Of a DNA stretch of 64,000 nt, positions 34,513 through 43,562 are shown in pieces. Made by a program: the position numbers and the translations under genes. The notes below the pieces were generated by a model. That model was not told the origin of the DNA. It was given only the letters and a program-made list of their open reading frames with translations, and searched no databases. Source of the stretch: Butyricicoccus porcorum. GTDB taxonomy: Bacteria; Bacillota; Clostridia; Oscillospirales; Butyricicoccaceae. The stretch is taken from the NCBI RefSeq assembly GCF_002157465.1, contig NZ_NHOC01000005.1:319134-383133 (forward strand), written 5' to 3'. How positions within the stretch are numbered: the stretch's first letter is position 1; each line of letters opens with the position of its first letter.

Positions 34513-34533
34513 CCTTCGCCGGCCGGTTTTCCG

Positions 34534-35655
34534 TTATTCCGTGCGAAATACTGCTGCATCCAGCACATCAGACAATTCGATATCCGCCGCGTTCACGCCC
34601 GCGGCGAGATTGGGCTGGTAGCTGCTCGCAGTTTCCAGTCCCGCCTCCTGTCGCAGCGGGATGGAAATACGCGCGGTACAGCCGCCCGCCGCGCCCGGTG
34701 CGAACAGCAGTGCGCCGCCGTGCAGTTCGGCAATGCGGCGGGCATACGGGATGCCCAGCCCCCAGCCGCCGACGGATGCATCCGCCTGCCGCCAGGTGTC
34801 GTTCATGCGCGCGAGCGCCTCCTGACTCAGCCCCACGCCGTCGTCGTCAACGACAAACACGACGCTGCCGCCCTGCGTGCCGGCATACAGCCGGATATGA
34901 ACCTGGTCCCCGCCATGGCGCAGGCTGTTGGAAATCAGTGTCATCAGCGCGGACAGCAGCAGACCCTGATCCGCCCACAGGCTGACATCCTGCACCGGGT
35001 TCTGTATGTCAACCGTCACTCCCCGGCGCGCAAGCTGCCGTCCGGCATCTGTGAGAAGCTCCGTCGCCGAGCACAGCTCACGCCGCATCGGCCCCAGTGC
35101 ACCGTTCAGCAGCTCCGCATGGTTTGCCTGCCGGAGAATGCGCAGCGCCTCCTGCCGGATGGCGCAGGCATCTTCCCCCAATCCGTCGGATTCCAGCACA
35201 TCCGCCCGCATCAACAGCCGTGCCGCGCTCCCGCGCAGACCCGCTGCCGTCATCGACACGCCGACCTGATGCTGCACATCGCACTGGAATACCAGCAGCG
35301 CCTGCCCTTCTGCCGGGACAATGCGCATGCTCCAGCGTTCGCCGGACAACGACAGTAATATGGTATGCGCCGTCCCGGTGCGCACGCTGTTCTGTATGGC
35401 ATCACATGCCGCCGGATCCAACACCTCCCGCAGCGAGTAAAATCCACCGTATGCCAGCAGTGCAGCACAGGAATGCGTCTGCCGCAGCACCATCAGCTGC
35501 TCCGAAACAAGCGCCATCGCATGCATCGGCGCATCCAGACCCTGACAGACCGCAGCCAGCTGCTCCGGTGAAAGCCCCGCAAAAAAGGCATCATTCCCTG
35601 ATGCACCGGCATCCGTCGGACTGCCTTCCTGCGGTTCTGTGACAATTTTCATCAT
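34534..35655 (-). CDS. Orphan histidine-kinase-like ATPase protein
   Basis: A 373-residue soluble protein. The last 150 residues form a GHKL/HATPase domain with N-box TLISNSLRHGG, G1 box VDDDGVGL and G2 box GGWGLGIPYARRI. The first 200 residues look like a small sensor (PAS-like) plus a helical dimerisation region, but I find no convincing H-box with a phosphorylatable His in HExx context. No response regulator is adjacent. It may be a cytosolic kinase with an unusual dimerisation domain or an anti-sigma-like ATPase. It has its own terminator. Confidence 0.7.
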   Translation of the reverse strand: MMKIVTEPQEGSPTDAGASGNDAFFAGLSPEQLAAVCQGLDAPMHAMALVSEQLMVLRQTHSCAALLAYGGFYSLREVLDPAACDAIQNSVRTGTAHTILLSLSGERWSMRIVPAEGQALLVFQCDVQHQVGVSMTAAGLRGSAARLLMRADVLESDGLGEDACAIRQEALRILRQANHAELLNGALGPMRRELCSATELLTDAGRQLARRGVTVDIQNPVQDVSLWADQGLLLSALMTLISNSLRHGGDQVHIRLYAGTQGGSVVFVVDDDGVGLSQEALARMNDTWRQADASVGGWGLGIPYARRIAELHGGALLFAPGAAGGCTARISIPLRQEAGLETASSYQPNLAAGVNAADIELSDVLDAAVFRTE

Positions 35656-35789
35656 ATTTCATCTCCATTCGAGCATGAGTTGCATAAATCGACAAGAAAT
35701 TGACTATATTATAACAGAAATTAAGAGCTTCTGAACATGGAATATGAAAAAACTTCAGAATTGCTACCGCAATTTATACAAATCTGTTA

Positions 35790-35818
35790 TTGCGAAACAA
35801 CTTTTTTCCGTGTATAAT
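35790..35818 (+). promoter_or_regulatory. Promoter of gap
   Basis: TTGCGA (35790-35795), a 17-bp spacer and TATAAT (35813-35818) with TG just upstream of the -10, 50 bp before the start. Confidence 0.75.
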
Positions 35819-35834
35819 AAAGTCGTTCCAGTAA

Positions 35835-36896
<1,062 letters not shown>

Positions 36897-36923
36897 TTGA
36901 TATCTTCCTTATTTGCGATTCAG

Positions 36924-36960
36924 GAAATGGGCTTTCCCTTCTGGGAAAGCCCATTTTTTC
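36924..36960 (+). terminator. Terminator of gap
   Basis: Stem AAATGGGCTTTCCC / GGGAAAGCCCATTT with loop TTCT and a T-run. Confidence 0.95.
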
Positions 36961-37042
36961 TATTCCCAGCATGCCCGCCGCGCCCACATACGATACTGCC
37001 AAATCTGTCCGTCTCCGGCAGAACCCGCACCCGCTTCCAGCC

Positions 37043-37071
37043 TTGCGCCAAATGTCATAATATGGTACAAT
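37043..37071 (+). promoter_or_regulatory. Promoter of the lipoprotein gene
   Basis: TTGCGC (37043-37048), a 17-bp spacer and TACAAT (37066-37071). Confidence 0.6.
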
Positions 37072-37120
37072 ACTTTCGCCGGCATGTCCGGCAGTACAAA
37101 ATGGAAGGGACGAAAAACAC

Positions 37121-38128
37121 ATGAAAAAACGATTTCTGAGCCTGTGTCTGGCAGCATGTATGCTGACCGGTCTGGCAGGCTGCGGCGGAACCGCCGACGA
37201 TCTGATGAACTCTGTACTCAAGGAAGAAGATGAAACCTTCGTCACCGGACAGCAGTACAAGGATGAAGCTGCCGCCATCACGATGGAATATGCCGCGCTG
37301 TCCGACTGCACCATGGCGCCGCTGACGCTCGAGGATGACGGCAGCGTCAACGCCTATTATGCATCTGACGACGAAAATTCGGATGAAGAGGGCGATTACC
37401 TCTATCTCGACTGTGTGAGCACAGTCAAAAATGTGGGCAGTGAAGAGCTGGATCTCGAAGATGACCTGTATTTCTACTGCGCAGATGAGAACGACATGTA
37501 TGACGACTACATGGTGTTCGTTGAATCCGCAGACGGCACGACGCTGGACGATGCCGGTGAACTGCAAAAGGGAAAGACGGCGCGCGTGCACTATACGCTG
37601 GTGCTGCCGGAGGACATTTCGTGGACACAGCTCAAGGTATATTTTATCATGCCGGAATCCTCGACAACCTATGCCGCGCCGCTGAGCGACTGCAAACCGA
37701 ATGCTCAGGCATTTTCTGCTGATACCCCGGTCAAAACCGCAGGCGGCGCCGTGCTGACGATGAAATCATGCACCGTTGCCGATGAAGCTGCCTCGCTGAC
37801 CGATGCCGGCGGCAATACGTCCATCCAGCCCATCACCGACGGCGACAAGCTGGTTGATATCGCCATCGAAGTCACAAACAACGGCAGCGAAGCGCTCACG
37901 CTCGGCACGCTGTATGGCGGTCAGATGCTTGAGGACGGCTTCAACTCGCTCGGTACGGTCGTTCTGGAGGCAGGCAACGACATGGTCTATTCCGGTTCGA
38001 TTGCCTCAGGCAGCACCGTTATGACGCACCTGCTGTTCGAGCTTGCGGAAGACCCGACCGAAGACCAGTCGTTCTATCTGTACGCAGACGGCATGTTTTA
38101 CTCCATCGCCGTCAACGCCGCAAAATAA
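37121..38128 (+). CDS. Secreted lipoprotein with DUF4352-like domains
   Basis: A 335-residue lipoprotein. The signal peptide is MKKRFLSLCLAACMLTGLAGC, with lipobox LAGC and the modified Cys at 21. The mature part is acidic and appears to hold two immunoglobulin-like modules with the pattern of DUF4352 proteins (YLYLDCVSTVKNVGSEEL, then KLVDIAIEVTNNGSEAL), each followed by a strand-rich segment. Such proteins face the outside; their ligands are unknown. It has a single promoter and a terminator. Confidence 0.78.
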   Translation: MKKRFLSLCLAACMLTGLAGCGGTADDLMNSVLKEEDETFVTGQQYKDEAAAITMEYAALSDCTMAPLTLEDDGSVNAYYASDDENSDEEGDYLYLDCVSTVKNVGSEELDLEDDLYFYCADENDMYDDYMVFVESADGTTLDDAGELQKGKTARVHYTLVLPEDISWTQLKVYFIMPESSTTYAAPLSDCKPNAQAFSADTPVKTAGGAVLTMKSCTVADEAASLTDAGGNTSIQPITDGDKLVDIAIEVTNNGSEALTLGTLYGGQMLEDGFNSLGTVVLEAGNDMVYSGSIASGSTVMTHLLFELAEDPTEDQSFYLYADGMFYSIAVNAAK

Positions 38129-38142
38129 CATAGCAAACAATG

Positions 38143-38173
38143 AAAATCCCGGAGGCAACTCCGGGATTTTTGC
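38143..38173 (+). terminator. Terminator of the lipoprotein gene
   Basis: Stem AAAATCCCGGAG / CTCCGGGATTTT with a short loop and T-run. Confidence 0.9.
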
Positions 38174-38190
38174 GTGTGGCGTATCTGAGA

Positions 38191-38228
38191 AAAGAAAAAG
38201 CACCGGAACAAAAATTCCGATGCTTTTC
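38191..38228 (-). terminator. Terminator of the tRNA-Ser pair
   Basis: Stem AAAAGCACCGGAA with near-complement TTCCGATGCTTTT (one G-U pair), followed on the minus strand by T-rich sequence; 4 bp past the tRNA-Ser(GCT) 3' end. Confidence 0.8.
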
Positions 38229-38231
38229 TTC

Positions 38232-38321
38232 TGGCGGAGAAAGAGGGATTTGAACCCTCGCGACACTTTCGCGCCCTACTCCCTTAGCAGGGGAGCCCCT
38301 TCACCACTTGGGTATTTCTCC
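38232..38321 (-). tRNA. tRNA-Ser (anticodon GCT)
   Basis: The 90-nt gene has acceptor stem GGAGAAA/TTTCTCC, encoded CCA at 38232-38234, an anticodon loop reading GCT, and a long variable arm (class II) with a GCG/CGC stem. Confidence 0.95.
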
Positions 38322-38352
38322 AAAGGCTGACGGCTTAATCAAAAAGAGAATG

Positions 38353-38441
38353 TGGCGGAGAGGGTGGGATTCGAACCCACGCGCCCTTTCGGACAAACGG
38401 TTTTCAAGACCGCCTCGTTATGACCACTTCGATACCTCTCC
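38353..38441 (-). tRNA. tRNA-Ser (anticodon TGA)
   Basis: The 89-nt gene has acceptor stem GGAGAGG/CCTCTCC, encoded CCA at 38353-38355, anticodon loop CTTGAAA giving TGA, and a class II variable arm. It lies 31 bp upstream of tRNA-Ser(GCT) in the same transcript. Confidence 0.95.
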
Positions 38442-38471
38442 GGATCGAATCTCTCGTGCTAAGCAAGAAAT

Positions 38472-38500
38472 ATTATAGCATACCCAACCCAGTGTGTCAA
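38472..38500 (-). promoter_or_regulatory. Perfect sigma-A promoter of the tRNA-Ser genes
   Basis: On the minus strand TTGACA (38495-38500), a 17-bp spacer and TATAAT (38472-38477), an exact consensus. Confidence 0.92.
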
Positions 38501-38699
38501 CAGATTTTATCTGCGATTTTGTTACATTACAATTTGGAAAATAGTTTATGAATAGTTGATTAACTTTCCGGAAAACAGATGCATTTTTTTAGACAATATG
38601 TTATACTAAAACACACAGGAATGCACTCCTTTTGTGCATCTTGCAAAACCCAAATCCGCTGGATTTCCAGCGGCAGTTCCCGTCAGGAGGTCGCTTTTT

Positions 38700-39620
38700 A
38701 TGATCTATACCGTGACATTAAATCCCTGCCTTGACTATCTGGTTGCTGTCCCCGGATTTCAGTCAGGCCGTGTCAACCGCGCCCGTTATGAGCGCATTGT
38801 ACCCGGCGGAAAGGGAATCAATGTCTCTTATGCATTACATATTTTAAATCAGGACAGTCTGGCACTCGGACTGGTCGGCGGTTTTACCGGCGCTGAAATC
38901 GAACGGCTGATGGATCGTGATGGCATCCGTCATGACTTCGTCCAGCTCCAACGCGGCAGCAGCCGCATTGACGTCCAGATGGTGGATGGCATTGAAAGCT
39001 CCATCAACGGCGTCGGCCCGGAAATTTCTCCGGAAGACATTGTCGCACTGTGCGGCAAGCTCCAGCAGCTGAAAGACGGCGATACGCTTGTCCTCTCCGG
39101 CTCCATCCCACGCGGTGCACGCGATACCGTCTACAGCGATATCCTCGGCACTGTCGCAGACAAAGACCTGTATGTCGTGGTCGATGCAAAGGGTCCGCTG
39201 CTGCTCAATACCTTTAAGTACAAACCGTTCCTCATCAAGCCAAACCGGCAGGAGCTGATTGATATTTTCTACCGCAATCCGGACAGCATTGACGATATCA
39301 TTCACTATGCCCGCTCCATGCAGAGCATGGGTGCACGCAATGTCCTGGTTTCGCTGGATGCAGAGGGTGCTGTCCTCGTCACAGAGGACGGCAATGTATA
39401 CCGCCACAGCGCCATGGAAGGCACGGTACGCAATACGGTCGGCTGCGGCGATTCCATGCTGGCCGGCTTCCTCAGCGGCTATCATCAGAATCAGAACATG
39501 GTAGAGGCGTTCCAGCTGTCGCTGGCGGCAGCATCTGCCAATGCATTCCATGAAGGCCGCGGCACCTATGATGATATCATGGAGCTGTACCAGACCCTGC
39601 AAAATGAAATCGAAGAATAA
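38700..39620 (+). CDS. fruK: 1-phosphofructokinase (PfkB family)
   Basis: A 306-residue ribokinase-like sugar kinase of the FruK/LacC branch. It begins MIYTVTLNPCLDYLV, has the substrate motif PGGKGINVS near residue 39, VLSGSIPRG near 133, and the C-terminal signature GCGDSMLAGFLSGY with the catalytic Asp (GCGD replaces the more usual GAGD). The likely reaction is fructose-1-phosphate to fructose-1,6-bisphosphate; tagatose-6-phosphate kinase is an alternative. ATG 38700 has CAGGAGG upstream. No fruA or fruR gene is adjacent. Confidence 0.85.
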   Translation: MIYTVTLNPCLDYLVAVPGFQSGRVNRARYERIVPGGKGINVSYALHILNQDSLALGLVGGFTGAEIERLMDRDGIRHDFVQLQRGSSRIDVQMVDGIESSINGVGPEISPEDIVALCGKLQQLKDGDTLVLSGSIPRGARDTVYSDILGTVADKDLYVVVDAKGPLLLNTFKYKPFLIKPNRQELIDIFYRNPDSIDDIIHYARSMQSMGARNVLVSLDAEGAVLVTEDGNVYRHSAMEGTVRNTVGCGDSMLAGFLSGYHQNQNMVEAFQLSLAAASANAFHEGRGTYDDIMELYQTLQNEIEE

Positions 39621-39658
39621 CCCTGTTGATATCTGAACCTCTGATATAAAACATGGCT

Positions 39659-39697
39659 CTGCCTCCTGCCCGGCGTTCCGGCAGGAGGCAGTTTTTT
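39659..39697. terminator. Terminator between fruK and cotJC
   Basis: A 12-bp stem CTGCCTCCTGCC with its complement GGCAGGAGGCAG, followed by TTTTTT on the plus strand, between convergent genes. Confidence 0.92.
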
Positions 39698-39704
39698 GTG
39701 CCCG

Positions 39705-40328
39705 TCAGGCCTTGTTTTTCCGTCTGGTACAGGTGATGTCAAACGACGGGTTGTAGGCATAATAGTTTTTCGCATCCAGATTTTCCTGTACATCGCGCAG
39801 GGCTTCACCGAAGCGCTGGAAGTGCACGATTTCACGCTCACGCAGGAATTTAATCGGATCGCGCACATCCGGATCATCCAGCAAACGAAGCAGGTTGTCA
39901 TAAGTCAGGCGTGCCTTTTGCTCCGCCGCCATATCCTCGAACAGGTCGGCGAGCGCATCGCCGGTCGATTGCAGCGTTGCCGCAGAGAACGGCGTACCGC
40001 TGGCAGCCTGTGGATAGATGCCCGTTGTATGATCGACAAAATAGGCATCAAATCCGCTGCTGCGGATTTCCTCCGGTGTCAGGTTGCGCGTCAGCTGATG
40101 GACAATTGCACCGATCATCTCACAGTGTGCCAGCTCCTCTGTGCCGATGTCGGTCAAAATCGCCTTACCCTGTGCATACGGCTGTGCATAACGCTGGTTC
40201 AGATAGCGCATGGCCGCACCCAGCTCCCCGTCCGGGCCGCCCAGCTGTGTCAGGATCAGCTTTGCCATCGCCGGGTCAGGCTTGGAAATGCGCACCGGAT
40301 AGATGAGCTTCTTGTCATAATCCCACAT
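39705..40328 (-). CDS. cotJC: Spore coat protein CotJC (manganese catalase family)
   Basis: A 207-residue member of the manganese catalase family (MWDYDKKLIYPV start, EELAHCEMIGAIVHQL and ERE-x-VHFQRFGEAL with the Glu/His ligands of a dimetal site). CotJC proteins are incorporated in the spore coat and may remove peroxide. The C-terminal tail is short and basic. It is the last gene of cotJABC, 3 bp after cotJB. Confidence 0.93.
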   Translation of the reverse strand: MWDYDKKLIYPVRISKPDPAMAKLILTQLGGPDGELGAAMRYLNQRYAQPYAQGKAILTDIGTEELAHCEMIGAIVHQLTRNLTPEEIRSSGFDAYFVDHTTGIYPQAASGTPFSAATLQSTGDALADLFEDMAAEQKARLTYDNLLRLLDDPDVRDPIKFLREREIVHFQRFGEALRDVQENLDAKNYYAYNPSFDITCTRRKNKA

Positions 40329-40331
40329 GAC

Positions 40332-40580
40332 TTACACTCCTTCCCACGGCCACGGCTCGTCGATCCAGTCCCAGCGTTTTCCGGTTCCCGCATTGGACAG
40401 GTACAGCGGGCCGAAATGCTTCTGATACATCTCCTCTGCCTGTTGATGCTTTTTGGACATCGCACGGAAATACTGCAATGCGGTTTCGTCCTCCGGGTGT
40501 CCGTCCAAATACATACCCGCATCAATCATCGCAAATTCCCGGCGGCGCAGCTCCTGCATGGCCTGTTGCTGTTCAGTCAC
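40332..40580 (-). CDS. cotJB: Spore coat protein CotJB
   Basis: An 82-residue protein with the family pattern REFAMIDAGMYLDGHPEDETAL and a C-terminal YGPLYL-like stretch (HFGPLYLSN) plus W-x-W-x-x-x-P-W-PWE. The start is best placed at GTG 40580, which overlaps the cotJA stop and has AGGAGG 9 bp upstream within cotJA; an ATG 21 bp further in is the alternative. Confidence 0.88.
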   Translation of the reverse strand: MTEQQQAMQELRRREFAMIDAGMYLDGHPEDETALQYFRAMSKKHQQAEEMYQKHFGPLYLSNAGTGKRWDWIDEPWPWEGV

Positions 40581-40797
40581 AGCGCACCGCCTCCTCTCCA
40601 ATAAACGGCTTATCCAGATCGGCAAAGATGGTCCCGCGTGCCAACGCCACATCGTCGTTGTAAATATTCTGCCAGATCTGGTCGGGCACAAAGCCCATCG
40701 CCAGCGCAAGCAGATTGTAATTCATGACAAAGCCCGGGCCGGACTGCGTATGCTGTGTCGTGACGGCGGGTTTGGCATTCATTTTTTCCTCAGCCAT
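40573..40797 (-). CDS. cotJA: Spore coat associated protein CotJA
   Basis: A 74-residue protein with the conserved core LALAMGFVPDQIWQNIYN and ALARGTIFADLDKPFIGE that defines CotJA. It is first in the cotJABC operon, overlapping cotJB by 8 bp. Expression would be expected from a sporulation sigma factor (SigE in Bacillus); I could not identify a convincing SigE promoter. Confidence 0.9.
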   Translation of the reverse strand: MAEEKMNAKPAVTTQHTQSGPGFVMNYNLLALAMGFVPDQIWQNIYNDDVALARGTIFADLDKPFIGEEAVRCD

Positions 40798-40902
40798 ATA
40801 GCTGCCTTCCTTTCTGAAAAAAATTTGAGCCTGTCAGCTCTCACCTTATCCTATGCGCCACGGGAAGTCCGGGTGAAAGCGGAGAAATCTTCCAGCCATC
40901 TA

Positions 40903-40941
40903 TTGACAGTTTGATATCATTGTGATATCATTCAAATATCA
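40903..40941 (+). promoter_or_regulatory. Promoter with three 11-bp phased repeats (candidate RHH operator)
   Basis: TTGACA (40903-40908), a 17-bp spacer and TATCAT (40926-40931). Overlying it are the palindrome TGATATCA at 40912-40919, an identical copy at 40923-40930, and a degenerate third at 40934-40941 (AAATATCA), spaced exactly 11 bp. The arrangement covers spacer and -10, as expected for a repressor encoded in the operon. Confidence 0.75.
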
Positions 40942-40961
40942 AAGCAAGGGAGGGATTTCCT

Positions 40962-41969
40962 GTGAAAGAAAAAATCCGCAACAATCGAAAAAATGGCATG
41001 CCTATGCTCATCCTGACCGTTGCACTGTATGCCGCTGCCATTGCCGCCTGTGTCTACAGCGCCATGGCGCATCAGACGCCGCTGCTGGTCACCAGCATTA
41101 TTTGGCTGTGCATCGGCTGGTTCCCGCTGTGCGGCCTGAAGGTACTCAAGCCACAGGAGGCGCTTGTTCTCACACTGTTCGGCAAATATGTCGGCACGTT
41201 GCGCGGCGAGGGCTTCTATTTTGTCAACCCATTCTGCGCCAGCGTCAATCCGGCGGCAAAAACCCGTCTGAACCAGAGTGGCGATGTGGACGGCGGCTCG
41301 GCAAAGGGCCTGTCTCTTGCCATGGGCAGAACAGCCGCTCCCGCAGAAACCGCGAGCAATAAAATTTCCCTCAAGGTCATGACGCTCAACAACAGCCGCC
41401 AGAAGATCAATGACTGTCTGGGCAATCCGGTAGAAATCGGCATCGCCGTCATGTGGCGCGTGACAGACACAGCAAAGGCTGTGTTCAACGTCGACAACTA
41501 CAAAGAATACCTCTCACTCCAGTGCGACAGTGCGCTGCGCAACATTGTCCGGCTGTACCCGTATGATGTCGCACCGAATGTCGACACGACGGGCGACGGA
41601 CAGGCAGATGAAGGCAGCCTGCGCGGGTCGAGCGAGGTTGTCGCTTCGCGTATCCGCGACGAGATCCAGCAGCGTGTTTCCGACGCAGGGCTGGAAATCA
41701 TCGAAGCGCGCATCACCTATCTCGCCTATGCGCCGGAAATTGCCGCCGTCATGCTCCAGCGTCAGCAGGCATCCGCCATCATTGATGCGCGGAAAATGAT
41801 TGTCGACGGCGCAGTCGGCATGGTGGAAATGGCACTCGAACGGCTGAATGAAAATCAGGTCGTCGAACTGGATGAAGAGCGCAAGGCTGCCATGGTCTCC
41901 AATCTGCTGGTCGTCCTGTGTGGAAATCATGACACACAGCCTATTGTCAACACGGGAAGTTTGTATTAA
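40962..41969 (+). CDS. SPFH/Band 7 domain membrane protein
   Basis: A 335-residue protein with two N-terminal membrane helices (about 15-35 and 42-60), then a Band 7/SPFH domain (PQEALVLTLFGKYVGTLRGEGFYFVNPF, VEIGIAVMWRVTDTAKAVFNV, VSDAGLEIIEARITYLAYAPEIA) and a helical region with QRQQASAIIDARK, as in stomatin-like scaffolds. These assemble on membranes as oligomers. It is first in an operon with a ribbon-helix-helix protein and a YbjQ-type protein, a grouping also seen in other bacteria. The function is not established. Confidence 0.87.
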   Translation: MKEKIRNNRKNGMPMLILTVALYAAAIAACVYSAMAHQTPLLVTSIIWLCIGWFPLCGLKVLKPQEALVLTLFGKYVGTLRGEGFYFVNPFCASVNPAAKTRLNQSGDVDGGSAKGLSLAMGRTAAPAETASNKISLKVMTLNNSRQKINDCLGNPVEIGIAVMWRVTDTAKAVFNVDNYKEYLSLQCDSALRNIVRLYPYDVAPNVDTTGDGQADEGSLRGSSEVVASRIRDEIQQRVSDAGLEIIEARITYLAYAPEIAAVMLQRQQASAIIDARKMIVDGAVGMVEMALERLNENQVVELDEERKAAMVSNLLVVLCGNHDTQPIVNTGSLY

Positions 41970-41978
41970 AATACTCCC

Positions 41979-42179
41979 ATGAGCAGCAAGAAGAAACAAA
42001 TCCCACTCCGACTGTCCGAGAATCTGTACAACGCCATTGCGGCATGGGCGGAAGATGATTTCCGCTCGGTCAACGGACAGATCGAATATCTGCTGACCGA
42101 ATGTGTCCGGCAGAGAAAGAAAAACGGAAAATATGTTTCGGAGCACTTGGATGAGCCGATCGAACTGGACATCGAGTGA
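41979..42179 (+). CDS. Arc-like ribbon-helix-helix protein
   Basis: A 66-residue protein with the Arc/CopG-type pattern: beta strand [21 protein letters not shown] then [19 protein letters not shown], a DNA-binding ribbon followed by two helices, and an acidic tail. Such dimers bind short operators cooperatively in phased arrays. It starts 9 bp after the SPFH stop. The obvious candidate target is the 11-bp phased repeat in its own promoter (inference). Confidence 0.83.
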   Translation: MSSKKKQIPLRLSENLYNAIAAWAEDDFRSVNGQIEYLLTECVRQRKKNGKYVSEHLDEPIELDIE

Positions 42180-42272
42180 CACCGGAACAGAACTCACTCC
42201 CCGATCCCGCAGCAGGACAGACCGGTTTGTTTGCTCTGCATGCAGACGGCCCAATACAAAGGAGCTGCTACT

Positions 42273-42584
42273 ATGATTTTAGTCAACACCGATTACATCG
42301 CAGGCAAAGAGCTGGAAATGCTCGGACTGGTCAAGGGAAGCACCATTCAGTCCAAAAATGTCGGCAGGGATATCACACAGGGCTTTAAGACGCTGGTCGG
42401 CGGCGAGCTGAAAGCGTATACGGAAATGATGAACGATGCGCGCAAAATTGCCACTGACCGCATGATTCAGGAAGCGGAAGCGCTCGGCGCGGATGCAATT
42501 GTCAATGTCCGCTATGCCTCCGCCGCCGTCATGCAGGGTGCTGCCGAGGTCATGTCCTACGGCACCGCTGTGCGGTTTGTGTAA
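42273..42584 (+). CDS. YbjQ/UPF0145 family protein
   Basis: A 103-residue protein of the heavy-metal-binding-like YbjQ family, with KNVGRDITQGFKTLVGGELKAYTEMM and EAEALGADAIVNVRYASA as conserved blocks. Known members form pentamers with an SPOCS/dodecin-like fold; the function is unknown. ATG 42273 has AAAGGAG upstream. It is the third gene of the SPFH operon. Confidence 0.88.
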   Translation: MILVNTDYIAGKELEMLGLVKGSTIQSKNVGRDITQGFKTLVGGELKAYTEMMNDARKIATDRMIQEAEALGADAIVNVRYASAAVMQGAAEVMSYGTAVRFV

Positions 42585-42597
42585 TTTCAGACCGCAA

Positions 42598-42627
42598 TTG
42601 ACAAAGTCCCCCTGTCAATGCTATACT
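42598..42627 (+). promoter_or_regulatory. Promoter of the HD-domain gene
   Basis: TTGACA (42598-42603), an 18-bp spacer and TATACT (42622-42627). The terminator-like hairpin at 42646-42680 lies downstream of it, in the leader. Confidence 0.75.
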
Positions 42628-42645
42628 TTTTGCATACAAATACAG

Positions 42646-42680
42646 ATCGCTCTCCCCATCCCGTGGGGAGAGCGATTTTT
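42646..42680 (+). terminator. Terminator/leader hairpin before the HD-domain gene
   Basis: A 12-bp stem ATCGCTCTCCCC with its complement (42646-42657, 42665-42676) and a T-run. It ends the SPFH operon but also sits between the next promoter and its gene, so it may act as an attenuator. Confidence 0.85.
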
Positions 42681-42710
42681 CCATTCTGTTTTGCCAAAGG
42701 AGGCCCCGCG

Positions 42711-43214
42711 ATGCATGACACCGCAGCGAACATCTTGCTGGCGGCATGCGCCTACAACGGCGCAGACCCGAAGCGAAACCATCACCTGCTCAAGGTTCAC
42801 AATTACTGCCGCATGATTGCCGAGGGGGAACAGCTGGACGCGCACACCCGGTTTGTACTGGAGGCCGCCGCCGCACTGCACGACATCGGCATTCATGAAG
42901 CGGAGCGCGTGCACGGCTCGACCTCCGGTGCCTACCAGCAGCTGGAGGGCCCGCCCATTGCGCGGCAGCTGCTCGCGCCGTTTGCGCTTCCCGCAGAAGA
43001 TGTAGAACGCATCTGCTGGCTGATTGCGCACCACCACACCTACAGCCCAATCGACGGCATCGACCACCAGATTTTACTGGAAGCGGATTTTCTCGTCAAC
43101 GCATGGGAAGAACCGTTTTCCGACCAGCAGATCCGGCATTTTTACACGCATATCGCCGCGACGGAAACCGGAAAGGCACTGCTACGCGCGCACTACCTGC
43201 CGGATATTACGTAA
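42711..43214 (+). CDS. HD-domain phosphohydrolase-like protein
   Basis: A 167-residue HD-domain protein. The metal-binding pattern is H (VHNYCRMIA), HD (AALHDIGIHEAE), HHH (LIAHHHTYSP) and D (LLEADFLVN), the full set for a YqeK-like or general HD hydrolase. The substrate is likely a nucleotide or phosphate ester but cannot be specified. ATG 42711 is chosen for AAAGGAGG 7 bp upstream; the longer frame reads through the terminator hairpin. Confidence 0.85.
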   Translation: MHDTAANILLAACAYNGADPKRNHHLLKVHNYCRMIAEGEQLDAHTRFVLEAAAALHDIGIHEAERVHGSTSGAYQQLEGPPIARQLLAPFALPAEDVERICWLIAHHHTYSPIDGIDHQILLEADFLVNAWEEPFSDQQIRHFYTHIAATETGKALLRAHYLPDIT

Positions 43215-43218
43215 TCGT

Positions 43219-43518
43219 TTACTCTGCCGGGCGAAACACGCACAGCCAGATGCACGGCGCACTGGTATAGCTGACGCGGTGGCGCAGATGCGCGGGCAAA
43301 CAGGCCGTATCGCCCGCCCGCAGGCGCTGCCTGCTGCCGTCCGCATATTCCAGCTCGCCCTCCCCTTCGAGGACACATACCCACTCATCCTCCGTCTGGT
43401 CATACCAGTCCGAGGTCTGCCCACTGGAGACAATGCGTTCAATGCGTGTCGTTCCATTCAGCAGCAGTTCGGTCTGTTCTTCCTCCGGCAGAATATCCGG
43501 TACATCAAACAGATTCAT
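43219..43518 (-). CDS. Small cupin-domain protein
   Basis: A 99-residue single cupin with motif 1 W-x-C-V-L-E-G-E-G-E-L-E-Y (metal ligand His replaced at the first positions by Glu/Asp in EDEWVCVLEGEG) and motif 2 DTACLPAHLRHRVSYTS. It could bind a metal or a small ligand. It is divergent from the CpXC gene (44 bp) and convergent with the HD gene (4 bp). Confidence 0.82.
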   Translation of the reverse strand: MNLFDVPDILPEEEQTELLLNGTTRIERIVSSGQTSDWYDQTEDEWVCVLEGEGELEYADGSRQRLRAGDTACLPAHLRHRVSYTSAPCIWLCVFRPAE

Positions 43519-43562
43519 TTGTATCAGCCTCCCGATTTTTTTACGAAGAAAGGATTGTTTTT

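Larger units (their letters stand above)
34121..34533. other. Intergenic region upstream of rnfC
   Basis: Contains the rnf promoter (34269-34298) and, to the right, an AT-rich stretch (34300-34440) with no supported gene, followed by the terminator of the kinase-like gene. I see no clear Rex-type palindrome. Confidence 0.5.
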
